In this document: positions 39,738 to 49,614 of the stretch, one piece after another
How positions within the stretch are numbered: the stretch's first letter is position 1
Layout of the letters: every line of letters begins with the position of its first letter
DNA from: CAWDXG01 sp963822115
GTDB lineage: Bacteria > Myxococcota_A > Polyangia > Polyangiales > Polyangiaceae
Direction of reading: 5' to 3'
NCBI GenBank assembly: GCA_963822115.1
Contig: CAWGGM010000004.1
Coordinates: forward strand, 1 to 64,000
Length of the DNA stretch: 64,000 nt
Translations under genes and position numbers: made by a program
The notes under the pieces: model-generated
Databases searched by the model: none
Told to the model about the DNA's origin: nothing
The model's input: only the letters and a program-made list of their open reading frames with translations

Positions 39738-40130
39738 CTACCGATACCTTCGCGGCGCGAAGCGGCTCTTCCAGTCGCCGTGCGAGAGCCGGCGCAGGCC
39801 GCGCGCCTGGTCGACGTGCACGAAATAGGTGTGCGCTTCGCTGCCGTCGGACAGCACTACCCTGCCCCGGTGGAAGCGCGCGGGATGGTCGCAGCGCACG
39901 TCGCACGCGCTCAGCGTCTTGAAGTCGACCTCGTACAGCTCGCCGCGGACCGCCGTGCGCCCCGTGTCGAGCAGACCGGCGTACACGCCCAGCTCCACCA
40001 GCGTGTACTTGTCGGCGGTCGTCGCCTCCCCGAGGGGTTGGGCAGGCTCGAGCACGTCGTGGCCCGGCTGCCCGGACAGGAACGTGCCGTAGACGAACAG
40101 GCGGAAACGGCGATCTGTCGGGGCGGGCAT
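39738..40130 (-). CDS. Gamma-glutamylcyclotransferase-like (AIG2) protein
   Basis: A 130-residue protein with the GGCT fold: FRLFVYGTFLSGQPGHDVLE near the start, GVYAGLLDTGRTAVRGELYEV in the middle. Family members release 5-oxoproline from gamma-glutamyl-amines or peptides. ATG at 40130 immediately follows the stop of the DUF350 gene, the tightest coupling in the operon. Sits with a spermidine-synthase-like gene, so gamma-glutamyl-polyamine turnover is a reasonable guess. Confidence 0.85.
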   Translation of the reverse strand: MPAPTDRRFRLFVYGTFLSGQPGHDVLEPAQPLGEATTADKYTLVELGVYAGLLDTGRTAVRGELYEVDFKTLSACDVRCDHPARFHRGRVVLSDGSEAHTYFVHVDQARGLRRLSHGDWKSRFAPRRYR

Positions 40131-41003
40131 CTACATCAAGGTTATCAGCAGGCCCGCCAGGCCCGCCAGCACGGCGCCTTCCACCCACGCCGCGTTGAGG
40201 TTCCTGTCGTTCTGGATCTCCTTGTCGATGCGCACGCCGGGCAGCAGCAGGTAGTCGATGAACAGGCGGAGCAGGAGCAGCAGCACAACGCCCACCACCC
40301 AGCGCACACCGAACAGGCTGAGATTGTGCCCCCAGCCGATGAAATCCCCAGCGATAGCGCTCACCAGGATCAACCCCATCGCGATCAGGTGCATGCCGAG
40401 GGCGACGCCGGCCGCGACGTTGTCGTTCTCGATCTCCTGCGACACGTTGTAGCGGCACACGGCCATGTAGATGTAGCCGTAGGCCACCAGCCCGACCTGT
40501 CCGAGCGCGAAGAAGGCGAGCGCGGTGTGCGGTCCCCCGCCCCGACCCTCCAGCGCCGCCGCGACGATCAGCCCGCTGGCGAGGTAGGCGCCCATCTCGA
40601 CCGAGCCCGCGCCGACGTTGCGATCGCGGACGATCTCGGTCGTGGTGCTGAACTTCGGCAGCAGCACCTTGTCGACGATGATGCGCGCGAGGTTCAAGAG
40701 CAGGATGCCGAACGCCATGTAGCCCGCCGTGTCGAGCAGGTCCTTCCACAGCGGCGTGCCAGGCGCGCTCGGCGTGCGCAGCGGGCCGATGCACACGATG
40801 AGCACGGCCAGGTAGTAGCCAGCGACGGACATGCCGACGGCGGGGTTGTCACGCGCGGTGAGCTGTTCGCTCAGCTTGTAGGGCGTAAGGATGTCCTTGA
40901 ACAGCCGCGCCACCACCAGCATAACGAGCACCACGCCGAGGTACGCGAAGTCCTTGGGAAGGGAGAACACGGTCGTCTTCAAGAGGGCGAGGCCTTGCTG
41001 CAT
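40131..41003 (-). CDS. DUF350-domain membrane protein (two DUF350 units)
   Basis: A 290-residue protein with about eight hydrophobic helices in two halves. Each half carries a polar charged segment before a helix pair: TARDNPAVGMSVAGYYLAVL and VRDRNVGAGSVEMGAYLASG; also NDNVAAGVALGMHLIAMGLI and IQNDRNLNAAWVEGAVLAGL. These N-x-A-x-A/G patterns are typical of DUF350/YjfL. Family genes accompany PspA-like proteins, glutathionylspermidine synthase and polyamine genes in membrane-stress loci. Here it follows a spermidine-synthase-like gene. Confidence 0.8.
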   Translation of the reverse strand: MQQGLALLKTTVFSLPKDFAYLGVVLVMLVVARLFKDILTPYKLSEQLTARDNPAVGMSVAGYYLAVLIVCIGPLRTPSAPGTPLWKDLLDTAGYMAFGILLLNLARIIVDKVLLPKFSTTTEIVRDRNVGAGSVEMGAYLASGLIVAAALEGRGGGPHTALAFFALGQVGLVAYGYIYMAVCRYNVSQEIENDNVAAGVALGMHLIAMGLILVSAIAGDFIGWGHNLSLFGVRWVVGVVLLLLLRLFIDYLLLPGVRIDKEIQNDRNLNAAWVEGAVLAGLAGLLITLM

Positions 41004-41054
41004 GGCTCATCTCCAGTCGTGTGTGCGGCGTCGCGGGGGGTGGCGGCCTGTCAC

Positions 41055-42653
<1,599 letters not shown>

Positions 42654-42670
42654 ATGCAGAGAAGCCCCGG

Positions 42671-42880
42671 CTACTTGCCGGGATGCATTCCGCCGCCGCG
42701 CGTACCGCCGCGCACGCTACGGCTGTAGTACGTCTGCGTGCTGTTGAAGTACCAGAACGACGAGTGGTTGCTCCAGCTCTGGTAGCCACTGTAGCCGTAG
42801 CCGTGCAGGCTCGGGATCATCAGCGCGCCGTAGGTGCCGAGCAGGCCGACCCCCAGAAGCGACAGGAGTGCGATCTTCAC
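42671..42880 (-). CDS. Small membrane-anchored protein
   Basis: A 69-residue protein: one hydrophobic segment (MKIALLSLLGVGLLGTYGAL), then Tyr/Ser/Gly-rich (GYGYSGYQSWSNHSSFWYF, SVRGGTRGGGMHPGK). Lies 17 bases upstream of the synthase gene and 12 after its upstream neighbour on the minus strand. No family recognised; the conserved operon place suggests a small accessory subunit. Confidence 0.65.
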   Translation of the reverse strand: MKIALLSLLGVGLLGTYGALMIPSLHGYGYSGYQSWSNHSSFWYFNSTQTYYSRSVRGGTRGGGMHPGK

Positions 42881-42892
42881 CAGCGCCTCCCC

Positions 42893-43873
42893 TCAATCGT
42901 CATCGTCATCGTCATCATCCAGGCCGACGGTCGCCGGCGTCATCATCGCGCCCACCACGAAGAAGAAGACCCCGCCGATCAGCCCGACGAGCCCTGCCGC
43001 GAAGTAGGGCACGCTGCTGCCCATTTCCGGTGTGATCCAGGCCGAGATATTGCCGCCGATTTGCTTGTACTTCGGCTGTTCGGTGTACAGGTGGGCGTAG
43101 TACGTGCCCTTCTTCGGCACGGTGATCTTGAAGCTGAACTTGTTCTTCTGCTCGTCCCAGCGGCCTTCGTCGTAGCCCGTCTCGTGCCAGAACTCGTAGC
43201 CGAAGCCGAACAGGTATTCCTTGTCCTTGTCGAGCATCTCGCCATCGAGATACGACCAGCCGTAGCCGTTCAGCGCCTCGTGCACGGTGATCTCGAGGAC
43301 GGTGTTGTCCTTCGTCGTGACGATAGGACCGAGGATGCCGCCGGTCGCGGGCAGGGTCCCCGACACCGTCTTGCCGTCGTCCGAACCGAACACGGCCGAA
43401 GTGATCAAGCACACGATGCCGAAGACGAAGATCATCACGCCCGCGATGCGGATGGTGCGCCCCATCTCGCGCTTGCGCTCCGCCTCGCTGAGGACCGGCT
43501 TCCTCGTCTCGGCGGGCGGCGCACCGTAGTCGAGCCCCGGCGCGCCGTAGCCCGGCTGCTGCGGCGGGACGTAGCCCGGCTGTGCCGGCTGCTGTCCCGG
43601 CGCGCCGTAACCCGGTTGCTGCCCCGGCGCGCCGTAGCCCGGCTGCTGTCCCGGCGCGCCGTAACCCGGCTGCTGCCCCGGCGCGCCGTAACCCGGCTGC
43701 TGCCCCGGCGCGCCGTAACCCGGTTGCTGCGGAGCTGGATAGCCCGGCTGCTGCGGATAGCCGGCCTGTTGCTGCTCTCCGGCGCCGGGTTGCCCCGGCT
43801 GCGGTTGCCCGGGCGCCCCAGCTGCACCCTGGCCTCCACCCGGAGGAAAAGGATTCCCCGGAGGTCCCTGCAT
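42893..43873 (-). CDS. Membrane protein with PGYGAPGQQ repeats
   Basis: A 326-residue protein. The N-terminal ~125 residues are Pro/Gly/Gln-rich with five tandem PGYGAPGQQ units. One transmembrane helix follows (IAGVMIFVFGIVCLITSAVF), an extracytoplasmic domain (VLEITVHEALNGYGWSYLDG, GTYYAHLYTEQP), a second hydrophobic hairpin (AAGLVGLIGGVFFFVVGAMM) and an acidic DDDDDDDD end. ATG 43873. Likely cytoplasmic low-complexity tail anchoring a periplasmic beta domain. Unknown function; upstream of the DUF350 operon genes. Confidence 0.7.
   Translation of the reverse strand: MQGPPGNPFPPGGGQGAAGAPGQPQPGQPGAGEQQQAGYPQQPGYPAPQQPGYGAPGQQPGYGAPGQQPGYGAPGQQPGYGAPGQQPGYGAPGQQPAQPGYVPPQQPGYGAPGLDYGAPPAETRKPVLSEAERKREMGRTIRIAGVMIFVFGIVCLITSAVFGSDDGKTVSGTLPATGGILGPIVTTKDNTVLEITVHEALNGYGWSYLDGEMLDKDKEYLFGFGYEFWHETGYDEGRWDEQKNKFSFKITVPKKGTYYAHLYTEQPKYKQIGGNISAWITPEMGSSVPYFAAGLVGLIGGVFFFVVGAMMTPATVGLDDDDDDDD
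43589..43723 (-). repeat. 27-bp tandem repeat, five copies (PGYGAPGQQ)
   Basis: Five consecutive 27-base units beginning CTGCTG and containing CGGCGCGCCGTA, nearly identical to one another. They encode the Pro/Gly/Gln repeat of the 42893 protein. Confidence 0.85.
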
Positions 43874-43913
43874 CACCTTGATGATGCGCAAGGATCGCGC
43901 CCGAAGTCTACCG

Positions 43914-45065
43914 TTATCCGCGCGCCAGCACCGCGCGCAGCTCCGGCTGGCGTCGCATTTTCCAGATCCTGCCCTCGACCCAGTAGTGCCACAGCACGAT
44001 CATCCAGAACGGCACGAAGAGCCACGACCAGCGCGGGCTCGCCAGCCCCACGATCTCGATCACGCCGACCACGGCGCCGTATGCCAGCGCCATCATCAGC
44101 CAGCGCCGCACCATGCGCCGGCGATCAGGGAAACGCCGGCGCTGGAAATTCATCATCCAGCCCTGGTACTGCACGTCGTGATACGTCGTTTCAAGCGCTT
44201 CAGCGACGAGAAACGGCGTTGCGGTGAAGTACAGCACGAGCCCGCGCGTGCCGAGCGCCGCCACCATCAGCAGTATCTTCGGCAGGTTGATTGGGAGCCC
44301 GTTCATCAAGCGCCAGATCTGCCGGAGCGCGAAGCAGCCGAGAGCGAACAGGAACCCGTACCAGACGAGCTGGGCCACCATCGGCGGCACGTTCGGGAAC
44401 GGCGCGCTGCTCTTGCCGTAGATGATGGTGTGGCGCGGATTGCCCGTGTAGTCGTACAGATAGAACGCAAAGGCCCCCAGGTAGAACGTCGCGAAGTCGA
44501 TCCATTCGTCGAGCTTGTCGCGGTCGCTGTTCACGGCCTTGTACGCGCGCAGGATGCCCCAGTGCTGGCGGATGATGTGCCAGCTGCCGAACAGCGCACC
44601 GAACACGATCACGTACGGGTCCCACCCCATCGCCGACATGACGAAGCCCGCTGCGATGAACGCCCCCAGCCCCCAGGTGTGCGCCACGCGAAAGCGCGCG
44701 AAGGACTCCTTGTCGAGGTGGGTGCGCGAGAACGTCTGGAAGATGTGGGGGTGGTCGAAGACGGCGGTGAACAGGAAATACGTGATCAGCACGCTGCCGG
44801 TATGCGGCGCGAAACCGAGCGCGCACAGCCCGTGGTACATGCCGAGAAACAGCAGGGTCAGAACGCAGCTGCCGATGAAGAAGAACAGGTCATAGCGCTG
44901 CCCGACCAGCCAGTTGGCGGACACGCGCTTGTTGCGGGTACGGCCACCGGCACGAGCGGCAACGGCCGGCGCGGGGCCAAATCCACCCAGCTGCTCCGCA
45001 CCGCCCGGGATCGCGAGCGCTCCGCGATCGTGCGGCGCGGTGCCACTATCCACCGCGCTAGCCAC
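43914..45065 (-). CDS. Multi-pass membrane protein, first gene of the DUF350 operon
   Basis: About 383 residues from GTG 45065 (the start is uncertain; a TTG at 45116 is in frame). Around 8 transmembrane helices. Conserved-looking His/Trp segments: FDHPHIFQTFSRTHLDKESF, WHIIRQHWGILRAYK, TTYHDVQYQGWM and VPFWMIVLWHYWVEG. The HWGIxRxY and HDVQYQ patterns recall membrane proteins that bind metals or lipids, but I cannot name the family. 40 bases before the next minus gene. Confidence 0.6.
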   Translation of the reverse strand: MASAVDSGTAPHDRGALAIPGGAEQLGGFGPAPAVAARAGGRTRNKRVSANWLVGQRYDLFFFIGSCVLTLLFLGMYHGLCALGFAPHTGSVLITYFLFTAVFDHPHIFQTFSRTHLDKESFARFRVAHTWGLGAFIAAGFVMSAMGWDPYVIVFGALFGSWHIIRQHWGILRAYKAVNSDRDKLDEWIDFATFYLGAFAFYLYDYTGNPRHTIIYGKSSAPFPNVPPMVAQLVWYGFLFALGCFALRQIWRLMNGLPINLPKILLMVAALGTRGLVLYFTATPFLVAEALETTYHDVQYQGWMMNFQRRRFPDRRRMVRRWLMMALAYGAVVGVIEIVGLASPRWSWLFVPFWMIVLWHYWVEGRIWKMRRQPELRAVLARG

Positions 45066-45166
45066 GAGGCACGCATGGTAGCGGAAAGACCGCGGCTCTG
45101 CAGCCGCTCCGGCCAAAACGAAAATCCGTCCGATCCCACGGGCTCGGCTGGTATTCTAGGTCGGCG

Positions 45167-45445
45167 ATGCGAAATCGAGGGGATGTCGACCTGTGGCGGT
45201 TCCAGCTCGGGGGCGCTGAATTCGTGGTCGCCAGCCGCGACCTAGTTGCGCCACTCGCGCGCTACCCGCTGACGCCCGCCGAACAGGCGGTGTGCCGGCT
45301 CGTGCTCGACGGACACTCGAACGAGGAAATCGCCAGGGAGCGCGGTACGTCGAAGCGCACCGTCGCCAACCAGCTGCAGTCGGTCTACATCAAGGTCGGC
45401 GTTCGCGGCCGCCGCGAGCTCGCCGCAGCTCTGGCGACCCGGTAG
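45167..45445 (+). CDS. Stand-alone LuxR/GerE-type HTH protein
   Basis: A 92-residue protein; residues 35-90 are a complete GerE domain: LTPAEQAVCRLVLDGHSNEE, IARERGTSKRTVANQLQSVY, IKVGVRGRRELAAAL. The N-terminal 30 residues (LWRFQLGGAEFVVASRDLVA) are too short for a receiver or sensor domain. A DNA-binding regulator without sensory domain. Divergent from the membrane operon, so it may control it. Confidence 0.85.
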   Translation: MRNRGDVDLWRFQLGGAEFVVASRDLVAPLARYPLTPAEQAVCRLVLDGHSNEEIARERGTSKRTVANQLQSVYIKVGVRGRRELAAALATR

Positions 45446-45509
45446 TGCGCTACGCCGGGGCCATCAGCGTCGTCGAGGCGGCGACTCGGCTGCCCCTGGA
45501 CGCGTGATT

Positions 45510-47060
45510 TCAATCGGCGAGCGCTTCGGAGCTGCGCTTGCCGCGAGCGTTTCTGAGCAGCAGCGCCAGCGGCATGGACCCGATGAACACCACCGTGACC
45601 AGGAAGAACACGTGGTTGTAGGCGAGCACCGCCGCCTGGTGCGTGACCTTGTACTCCAGCAGCCGGAATCCGCGCAGGGTCGCGTCGTATCCGGTGATGC
45701 CGCGCTTCGAAAGCCCCGCGACCGCCATCGACATGAAATCACGCGTCGCGGGGTCGAAGGCCGTTACGTGCGTCATCAAGTGCTGGCGATAGCGCGAAGT
45801 GCCCGTCGTGATCTCGGTCGCGGCCAACGCGATGCCGACACTGCCAAACACGCGCCGGACGACGTTGTACAGACCCGTCGCGGCGGTCATCTTCGCCTTG
45901 GGAATGGTGGCGACCGCCGCAGTGCTCAACGCGACGAAGATGAGGCTGAAGCCCACGCCCTGCCAGAGCTGCGGCATGAACACGCCCCAGAAGCCGATGT
46001 CGGTGGCCAGGTGCGACAGCTGCCAGAACGAGATAGCGCCAACGCCAAGCCCGGCAGCGACCAGCAGTTTCGGCCCGAGGCGGTTGTAGAGCCGGCCAGC
46101 GATCGGCATGCAGACCAGCATGGCGAGGCTGCGCGGCATCAGCGCAAGCCCCGATTCGAAGGCGGGGTAGCCGAGCAGCCGCTGCAGGAACAGCGGCAGC
46201 ACGAACAGGCTGCCGTACAGTCCCACGCCGAGCACGCCGCCGATCATCGTCGCCGAGGTGAACGAGCGGTCGCGCAGGATGCGCAGATCCACCGCCGGAT
46301 GCTCCGCCCACAGCTCGCGCCACACGAACAGGAGGAGCCCGATCACCGCGACGGCTGTCATCGTCACGATGTAGTTCGACTCGAACCAGTTCTTGCGCTG
46401 CCCCTCTTCCAACATGATCTGCAGCGCACCGAGCCCGGCCGTCATCAGCCCCAGCCCGACCCAGTCGATCTTTCCCCGGTCGCGCTCCAGGTACGGCGGG
46501 TCGTGAACGAAGCGGCCCACCAGCATGAAGTTCACCACGCCGATCGGCACGTTGATGTAGAAGATCCACGGCCACGAGTACACGTCGGTGATCCACCCGC
46601 CCAGGGTCGGACCGATGGCGGGCGCCAGCACGACGCCCATGCCGAACATGCCCATGGCGATGCCGCGCTCCTCGACCGGAAAGGACTCGAGCAGGATCGC
46701 CTGCGAGACCGTGATGAGCGTCCCGCCGCCAAAGCCCTGCAGCACGCGGAAGACGATCATCTCCGGCAGGCTGTGCGCCAGCCCGCACAGCATGGAGCTG
46801 ACCGTGAACAAGAGGACGTTGAACAGGTAGAACCGCTTGCGGCCGAAGCGGGCGCTGAGCAGCGCCACGATCGGCATCACGATCACGTTCGACAGGATGA
46901 AGCCGGTAACGACCCAGGTGATCTGTTCGATCGACGCGCCGAGCGTGCCCGCCATGTCCGGCAGTGCCACGTTGACGATGCTCGAGTCGAGCACCGCCAT
47001 CATCGTGCCGAGCAGCACCGATCCGGCGACAATCCACTTGTTTTCAGCCGCTTCCGCCAA
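45510..47060 (-). CDS. DHA2-family (EmrB/QacA) MFS drug efflux transporter
   Basis: A 516-residue transporter with 14 predicted membrane helices. Signature motif D1 LDSSIVNVALPDMAGTLGAS, motif A LLSARFGRKRFYLFNVLLF, motif C GPTLGGWITDVYSWPWIF-like region, and PRSLAMLVCMPIAGRLYNRL. The start codon is TTG 47060. It lies 42 bases downstream of the Baeyer-Villiger monooxygenase gene on the same strand, so they share the TetR-controlled promoter. Probably exports the oxidised product or the inducing compound. Confidence 0.92.
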   Translation of the reverse strand: MAEAAENKWIVAGSVLLGTMMAVLDSSIVNVALPDMAGTLGASIEQITWVVTGFILSNVIVMPIVALLSARFGRKRFYLFNVLLFTVSSMLCGLAHSLPEMIVFRVLQGFGGGTLITVSQAILLESFPVEERGIAMGMFGMGVVLAPAIGPTLGGWITDVYSWPWIFYINVPIGVVNFMLVGRFVHDPPYLERDRGKIDWVGLGLMTAGLGALQIMLEEGQRKNWFESNYIVTMTAVAVIGLLLFVWRELWAEHPAVDLRILRDRSFTSATMIGGVLGVGLYGSLFVLPLFLQRLLGYPAFESGLALMPRSLAMLVCMPIAGRLYNRLGPKLLVAAGLGVGAISFWQLSHLATDIGFWGVFMPQLWQGVGFSLIFVALSTAAVATIPKAKMTAATGLYNVVRRVFGSVGIALAATEITTGTSRYRQHLMTHVTAFDPATRDFMSMAVAGLSKRGITGYDATLRGFRLLEYKVTHQAAVLAYNHVFFLVTVVFIGSMPLALLLRNARGKRSSEALAD

Positions 47061-47102
47061 CGCCGGACAGCATGCTCCCGAGCGCCGGACTTTGCACGCC
47101 GG

Positions 47103-48647
47103 CTATTGGCCGGGCAGCGGAGCGGCGACCGGCGCTCTGGCGCGCCCGCGCGCGTGGCGCGCTGCGCGCTCTTCGCCCGTCAGCTCGTAGTGCGTCGGGT
47201 CGAAGCGCCGCGTGCGCGCGCGGAACTCGAAGGTGAAGCCCGGCCACAGTGTCGTGTTCTTGCCGGTGCTGGTCTGGTACCAGCTCACGCAGCCGCCGGT
47301 CGACCACACCGTGCGCGACAGCCGCGCGTGCAACCGCTGGTTGTAGCGGTCCTGCACATCGCGACGCACCTCGAGAGACCTGAGGCGCCGCGCGCGCAGC
47401 GTCTTCATGGCGCCCATGATGTATTCGATCTGCGACTCGATGATGTACACCATCGAGCTGTGACCGAGCCCGGTGTTCGGGCCGACGATCATGAAGAAGT
47501 TCGGGAAGCCCGCCACGGTGGTGCCCTTGAACGCCTCGGCGCCGTCGGCCCACTCGGCGTTCAGATCCTTTCCACCGCGACCGCGCACCTCGAACGGCGC
47601 CACGGCCTCGGCCGCCTGGAAACCCGTCGCGGCAATGATCGCGTCGAGCCGGTGCAGTTTGCCGTCGCGGGTCAGGATGCCCTCGGGGCGGATCTCCTGG
47701 ATGCCGTCGGTGACCACGTCGACGTTGTCGCGGCAGAGCGCCGGGTAGTAGTCGTTGGTGAGCAGCACGCGCTTGCAGCCGAGCGTGTAGTTGGGCGTGA
47801 GCTTTTCGCGCAACACCGGATCGCGCACGCTCTTTTCGAGAAACCTGCGTGCGAAGCGCTCGCCGAACTTGTTGATGCGCGGATCGACGACGAAACCGAG
47901 CGCAAACAGCTCGTGCCGCCAGTACTGCGCGTAGCGTGCGAGCTTCTGCGTGAAGGGCAGACGCCGGAAGCGCCGCTGTTCATCGGCCGTGATCGCGCGG
48001 TCGGGCTTGGGCAGGATCCACGGTGGCGTGCGCTGGAACAGCTCGAGCTTCCCCACGCTCGGCGCGATCGACGGCACGATCTGGATCGCGCTGGCGCCGG
48101 TGCCGATCACGCCCACCGTCTTGCCCTCGAGCGGCGCGTCGTGATGCCAGCGCGCGGAGTGGAACAGCGTGCCCTCGAAGCTGTCGAGCCCGGGGATATC
48201 GGGATACGACGGCCGACTGAGGCCGCCGCAGCCGGACACCAGCGCGCGCGCCTGGATGTGCTCGCCGCTGTCGGTCTCGACGTCCCACAGCCCCGTGTCC
48301 TCGTCGAAGTGCGCAGACGTGACGGCGGTGCCGAGACGCAGATGCGACCGTAGACCGAAGTCGTCCACGCAGCGGACCAGGTAGTCGAGGATCTCCTGCT
48401 GCGGCGCGAACTGCCGCGACCAGTCCGGATTGGGTGCGAACGAGAACGAATACAGATGCGACTCCACGTCGCAGGCGGCGCCCGGGTAGTGGTTGTCGCG
48501 CCAGGTACCGCCGACCTGATCGGCCTGCTCGAGGATGGTGAAGTCCTCGATGCCGGCCTGCTTGAGGCGGATGCCCATGCCGATGCCGGCAAAGCCGGAG
48601 CCGACAATCAGGATGTGATCGTTGCGAGGGGGCTTCGGCTGCCTCAT
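47103..48647 (-). CDS. Type I Baeyer-Villiger monooxygenase
   Basis: A 514-residue FAD/NADPH enzyme. GSGFAGIGMGIRL (16-28) is the FAD dinucleotide motif; GGTWRDNHYPGAACD follows; the Baeyer-Villiger fingerprint F-x-G-x3-H-x3-W is FEGTLFHSARW (157-167); IGTGASAIQI is the NADP motif; ATGFQAAEAV is near the C-terminal ATG/D pattern. The enzyme inserts oxygen into ketones to give esters or lactones. A TetR-type palindrome lies 5 bases upstream of ATG 48647, and the efflux transporter follows it, an arrangement typical of inducible ketone or steroid metabolism. Confidence 0.92.
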   Translation of the reverse strand: MRQPKPPRNDHILIVGSGFAGIGMGIRLKQAGIEDFTILEQADQVGGTWRDNHYPGAACDVESHLYSFSFAPNPDWSRQFAPQQEILDYLVRCVDDFGLRSHLRLGTAVTSAHFDEDTGLWDVETDSGEHIQARALVSGCGGLSRPSYPDIPGLDSFEGTLFHSARWHHDAPLEGKTVGVIGTGASAIQIVPSIAPSVGKLELFQRTPPWILPKPDRAITADEQRRFRRLPFTQKLARYAQYWRHELFALGFVVDPRINKFGERFARRFLEKSVRDPVLREKLTPNYTLGCKRVLLTNDYYPALCRDNVDVVTDGIQEIRPEGILTRDGKLHRLDAIIAATGFQAAEAVAPFEVRGRGGKDLNAEWADGAEAFKGTTVAGFPNFFMIVGPNTGLGHSSMVYIIESQIEYIMGAMKTLRARRLRSLEVRRDVQDRYNQRLHARLSRTVWSTGGCVSWYQTSTGKNTTLWPGFTFEFRARTRRFDPTHYELTGEERAARHARGRARAPVAAPLPGQ

Positions 48648-48652
48648 ATTGA

Positions 48653-48668
48653 CCGATACTTGTATCGG
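48653..48668. promoter_or_regulatory. TetR operator, site 1
   Basis: CCGATACTTGTATCGG is a perfect 7-2-7 palindrome, 6 bases before the ATG of the monooxygenase. A second site with the same spacing lies at 48738. Confidence 0.75.
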
Positions 48669-48737
48669 CGAATGAACATGTCAAGGATCAACTCTGGCCA
48701 TAGCAGCGCTCTTGTGGTGTTTCTTCGCCACTGCTAA

Positions 48738-48753
48738 CCAATAGAATTATCGG
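48738..48753. promoter_or_regulatory. TetR operator, site 2
   Basis: CCAATA-GAAT-TATCGG matches the half-sites and spacing of site 1 at 10 of 12 arm positions or better, 22 bases before the TetR start. Suggests autoregulation. Confidence 0.55.
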
Positions 48754-48774
48754 CATGAACACCTGGATCCGGCC

Positions 48775-49398
48775 ATGGCGCGCGCCCTGACGCGGGAGGA
48801 GTCGAAGCTGATCACGCGGCGCCGGCTCCTGGAAGCGGCCGCGAAGATCCTCCGCGAAGCGGGCTCGGCCGCCCTCAGCGCGAGCGCCGTCGCGCGCGAG
48901 GCGGGCATCGCGCAGCCCACGTTCTACGTGCACTTCAAGGACAAGGACGATCTGCTGCGCACGCTCGCCCGCGAGAAGATCGACGCCATGCGTCGCCCGC
49001 TGCAGCAGGCACGACGCGAGCTGGTCGCGGGCCAGGGCGGGCTGGAAGCACTGCAGCGCACCTTCCGCCTGCCGCTCGAAGCGCTGGTCGAGCACCCGGA
49101 GCTGTTCCGGCTGTATGTGCAGCAATTCCACGACCCTGGCTCGCCCTTCGGCGCCCAGGCGCGCGAGCTGCGCCGCGAGCTGGAGACGGATCTGGTGGAG
49201 GATCTACGCGCGCTGGGCGTTCCGGCAAGCACGGCTGCCGAGCGCCAGCGCCTGGACATGATGGCAGCAGGGATGATCGACCTGACGCAAACGCTCGCGT
49301 TGGGCTACATCGACGGCCGCTACAACGACCTGGACACCATCGTCGACATGCTGACGCGCTTCGCGCTGGGTGCGGTCAGCCCGCTCGGCGAACACTGA
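48775..49398 (+). CDS. TetR-family repressor
   Basis: A 207-residue regulator: N-terminal HTH TRRRLLEAAAKILREAGSAA, LSASAVAREAGIAQPTFYVH FKDKDDLL, then a helical ligand domain (LVEDLRALGVPASTAAERQR, MLTRFALGAV). Divergent from the monooxygenase/efflux operon with a 127-base gap carrying two palindromes. It most likely represses the operon until its ligand, perhaps the ketone substrate, is present. Confidence 0.92.
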   Translation: MARALTREESKLITRRRLLEAAAKILREAGSAALSASAVAREAGIAQPTFYVHFKDKDDLLRTLAREKIDAMRRPLQQARRELVAGQGGLEALQRTFRLPLEALVEHPELFRLYVQQFHDPGSPFGAQARELRRELETDLVEDLRALGVPASTAAERQRLDMMAAGMIDLTQTLALGYIDGRYNDLDTIVDMLTRFALGAVSPLGEH

Positions 49399-49614
49399 TA
49401 CGGGCACAGCATGACTGTGATGTCACACCGCTGGAGGAGCGGAGCGACGCGACAGCGGACGTCGGGCGATGGCACGCCTGTTGCTGGCTATCGAACGCTC
49501 GCGTGAAGCCGCTGGGGTGGCTCCCGGGGCCTTCGCGGGCATCCTTCTACGCTGCCGTCGCCGGTAGAACCCCGCAGTTGGCGCGTCTGCCGTTCGCGCG
49601 TACGCTCTCTCACT

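Noticed and set aside
45504..48353. Long plus-strand open frame antisense to the transporter and monooxygenase
   Set aside because: The minus-strand genes have clear motifs (MFS, Baeyer-Villiger fingerprint); the plus frame has none.
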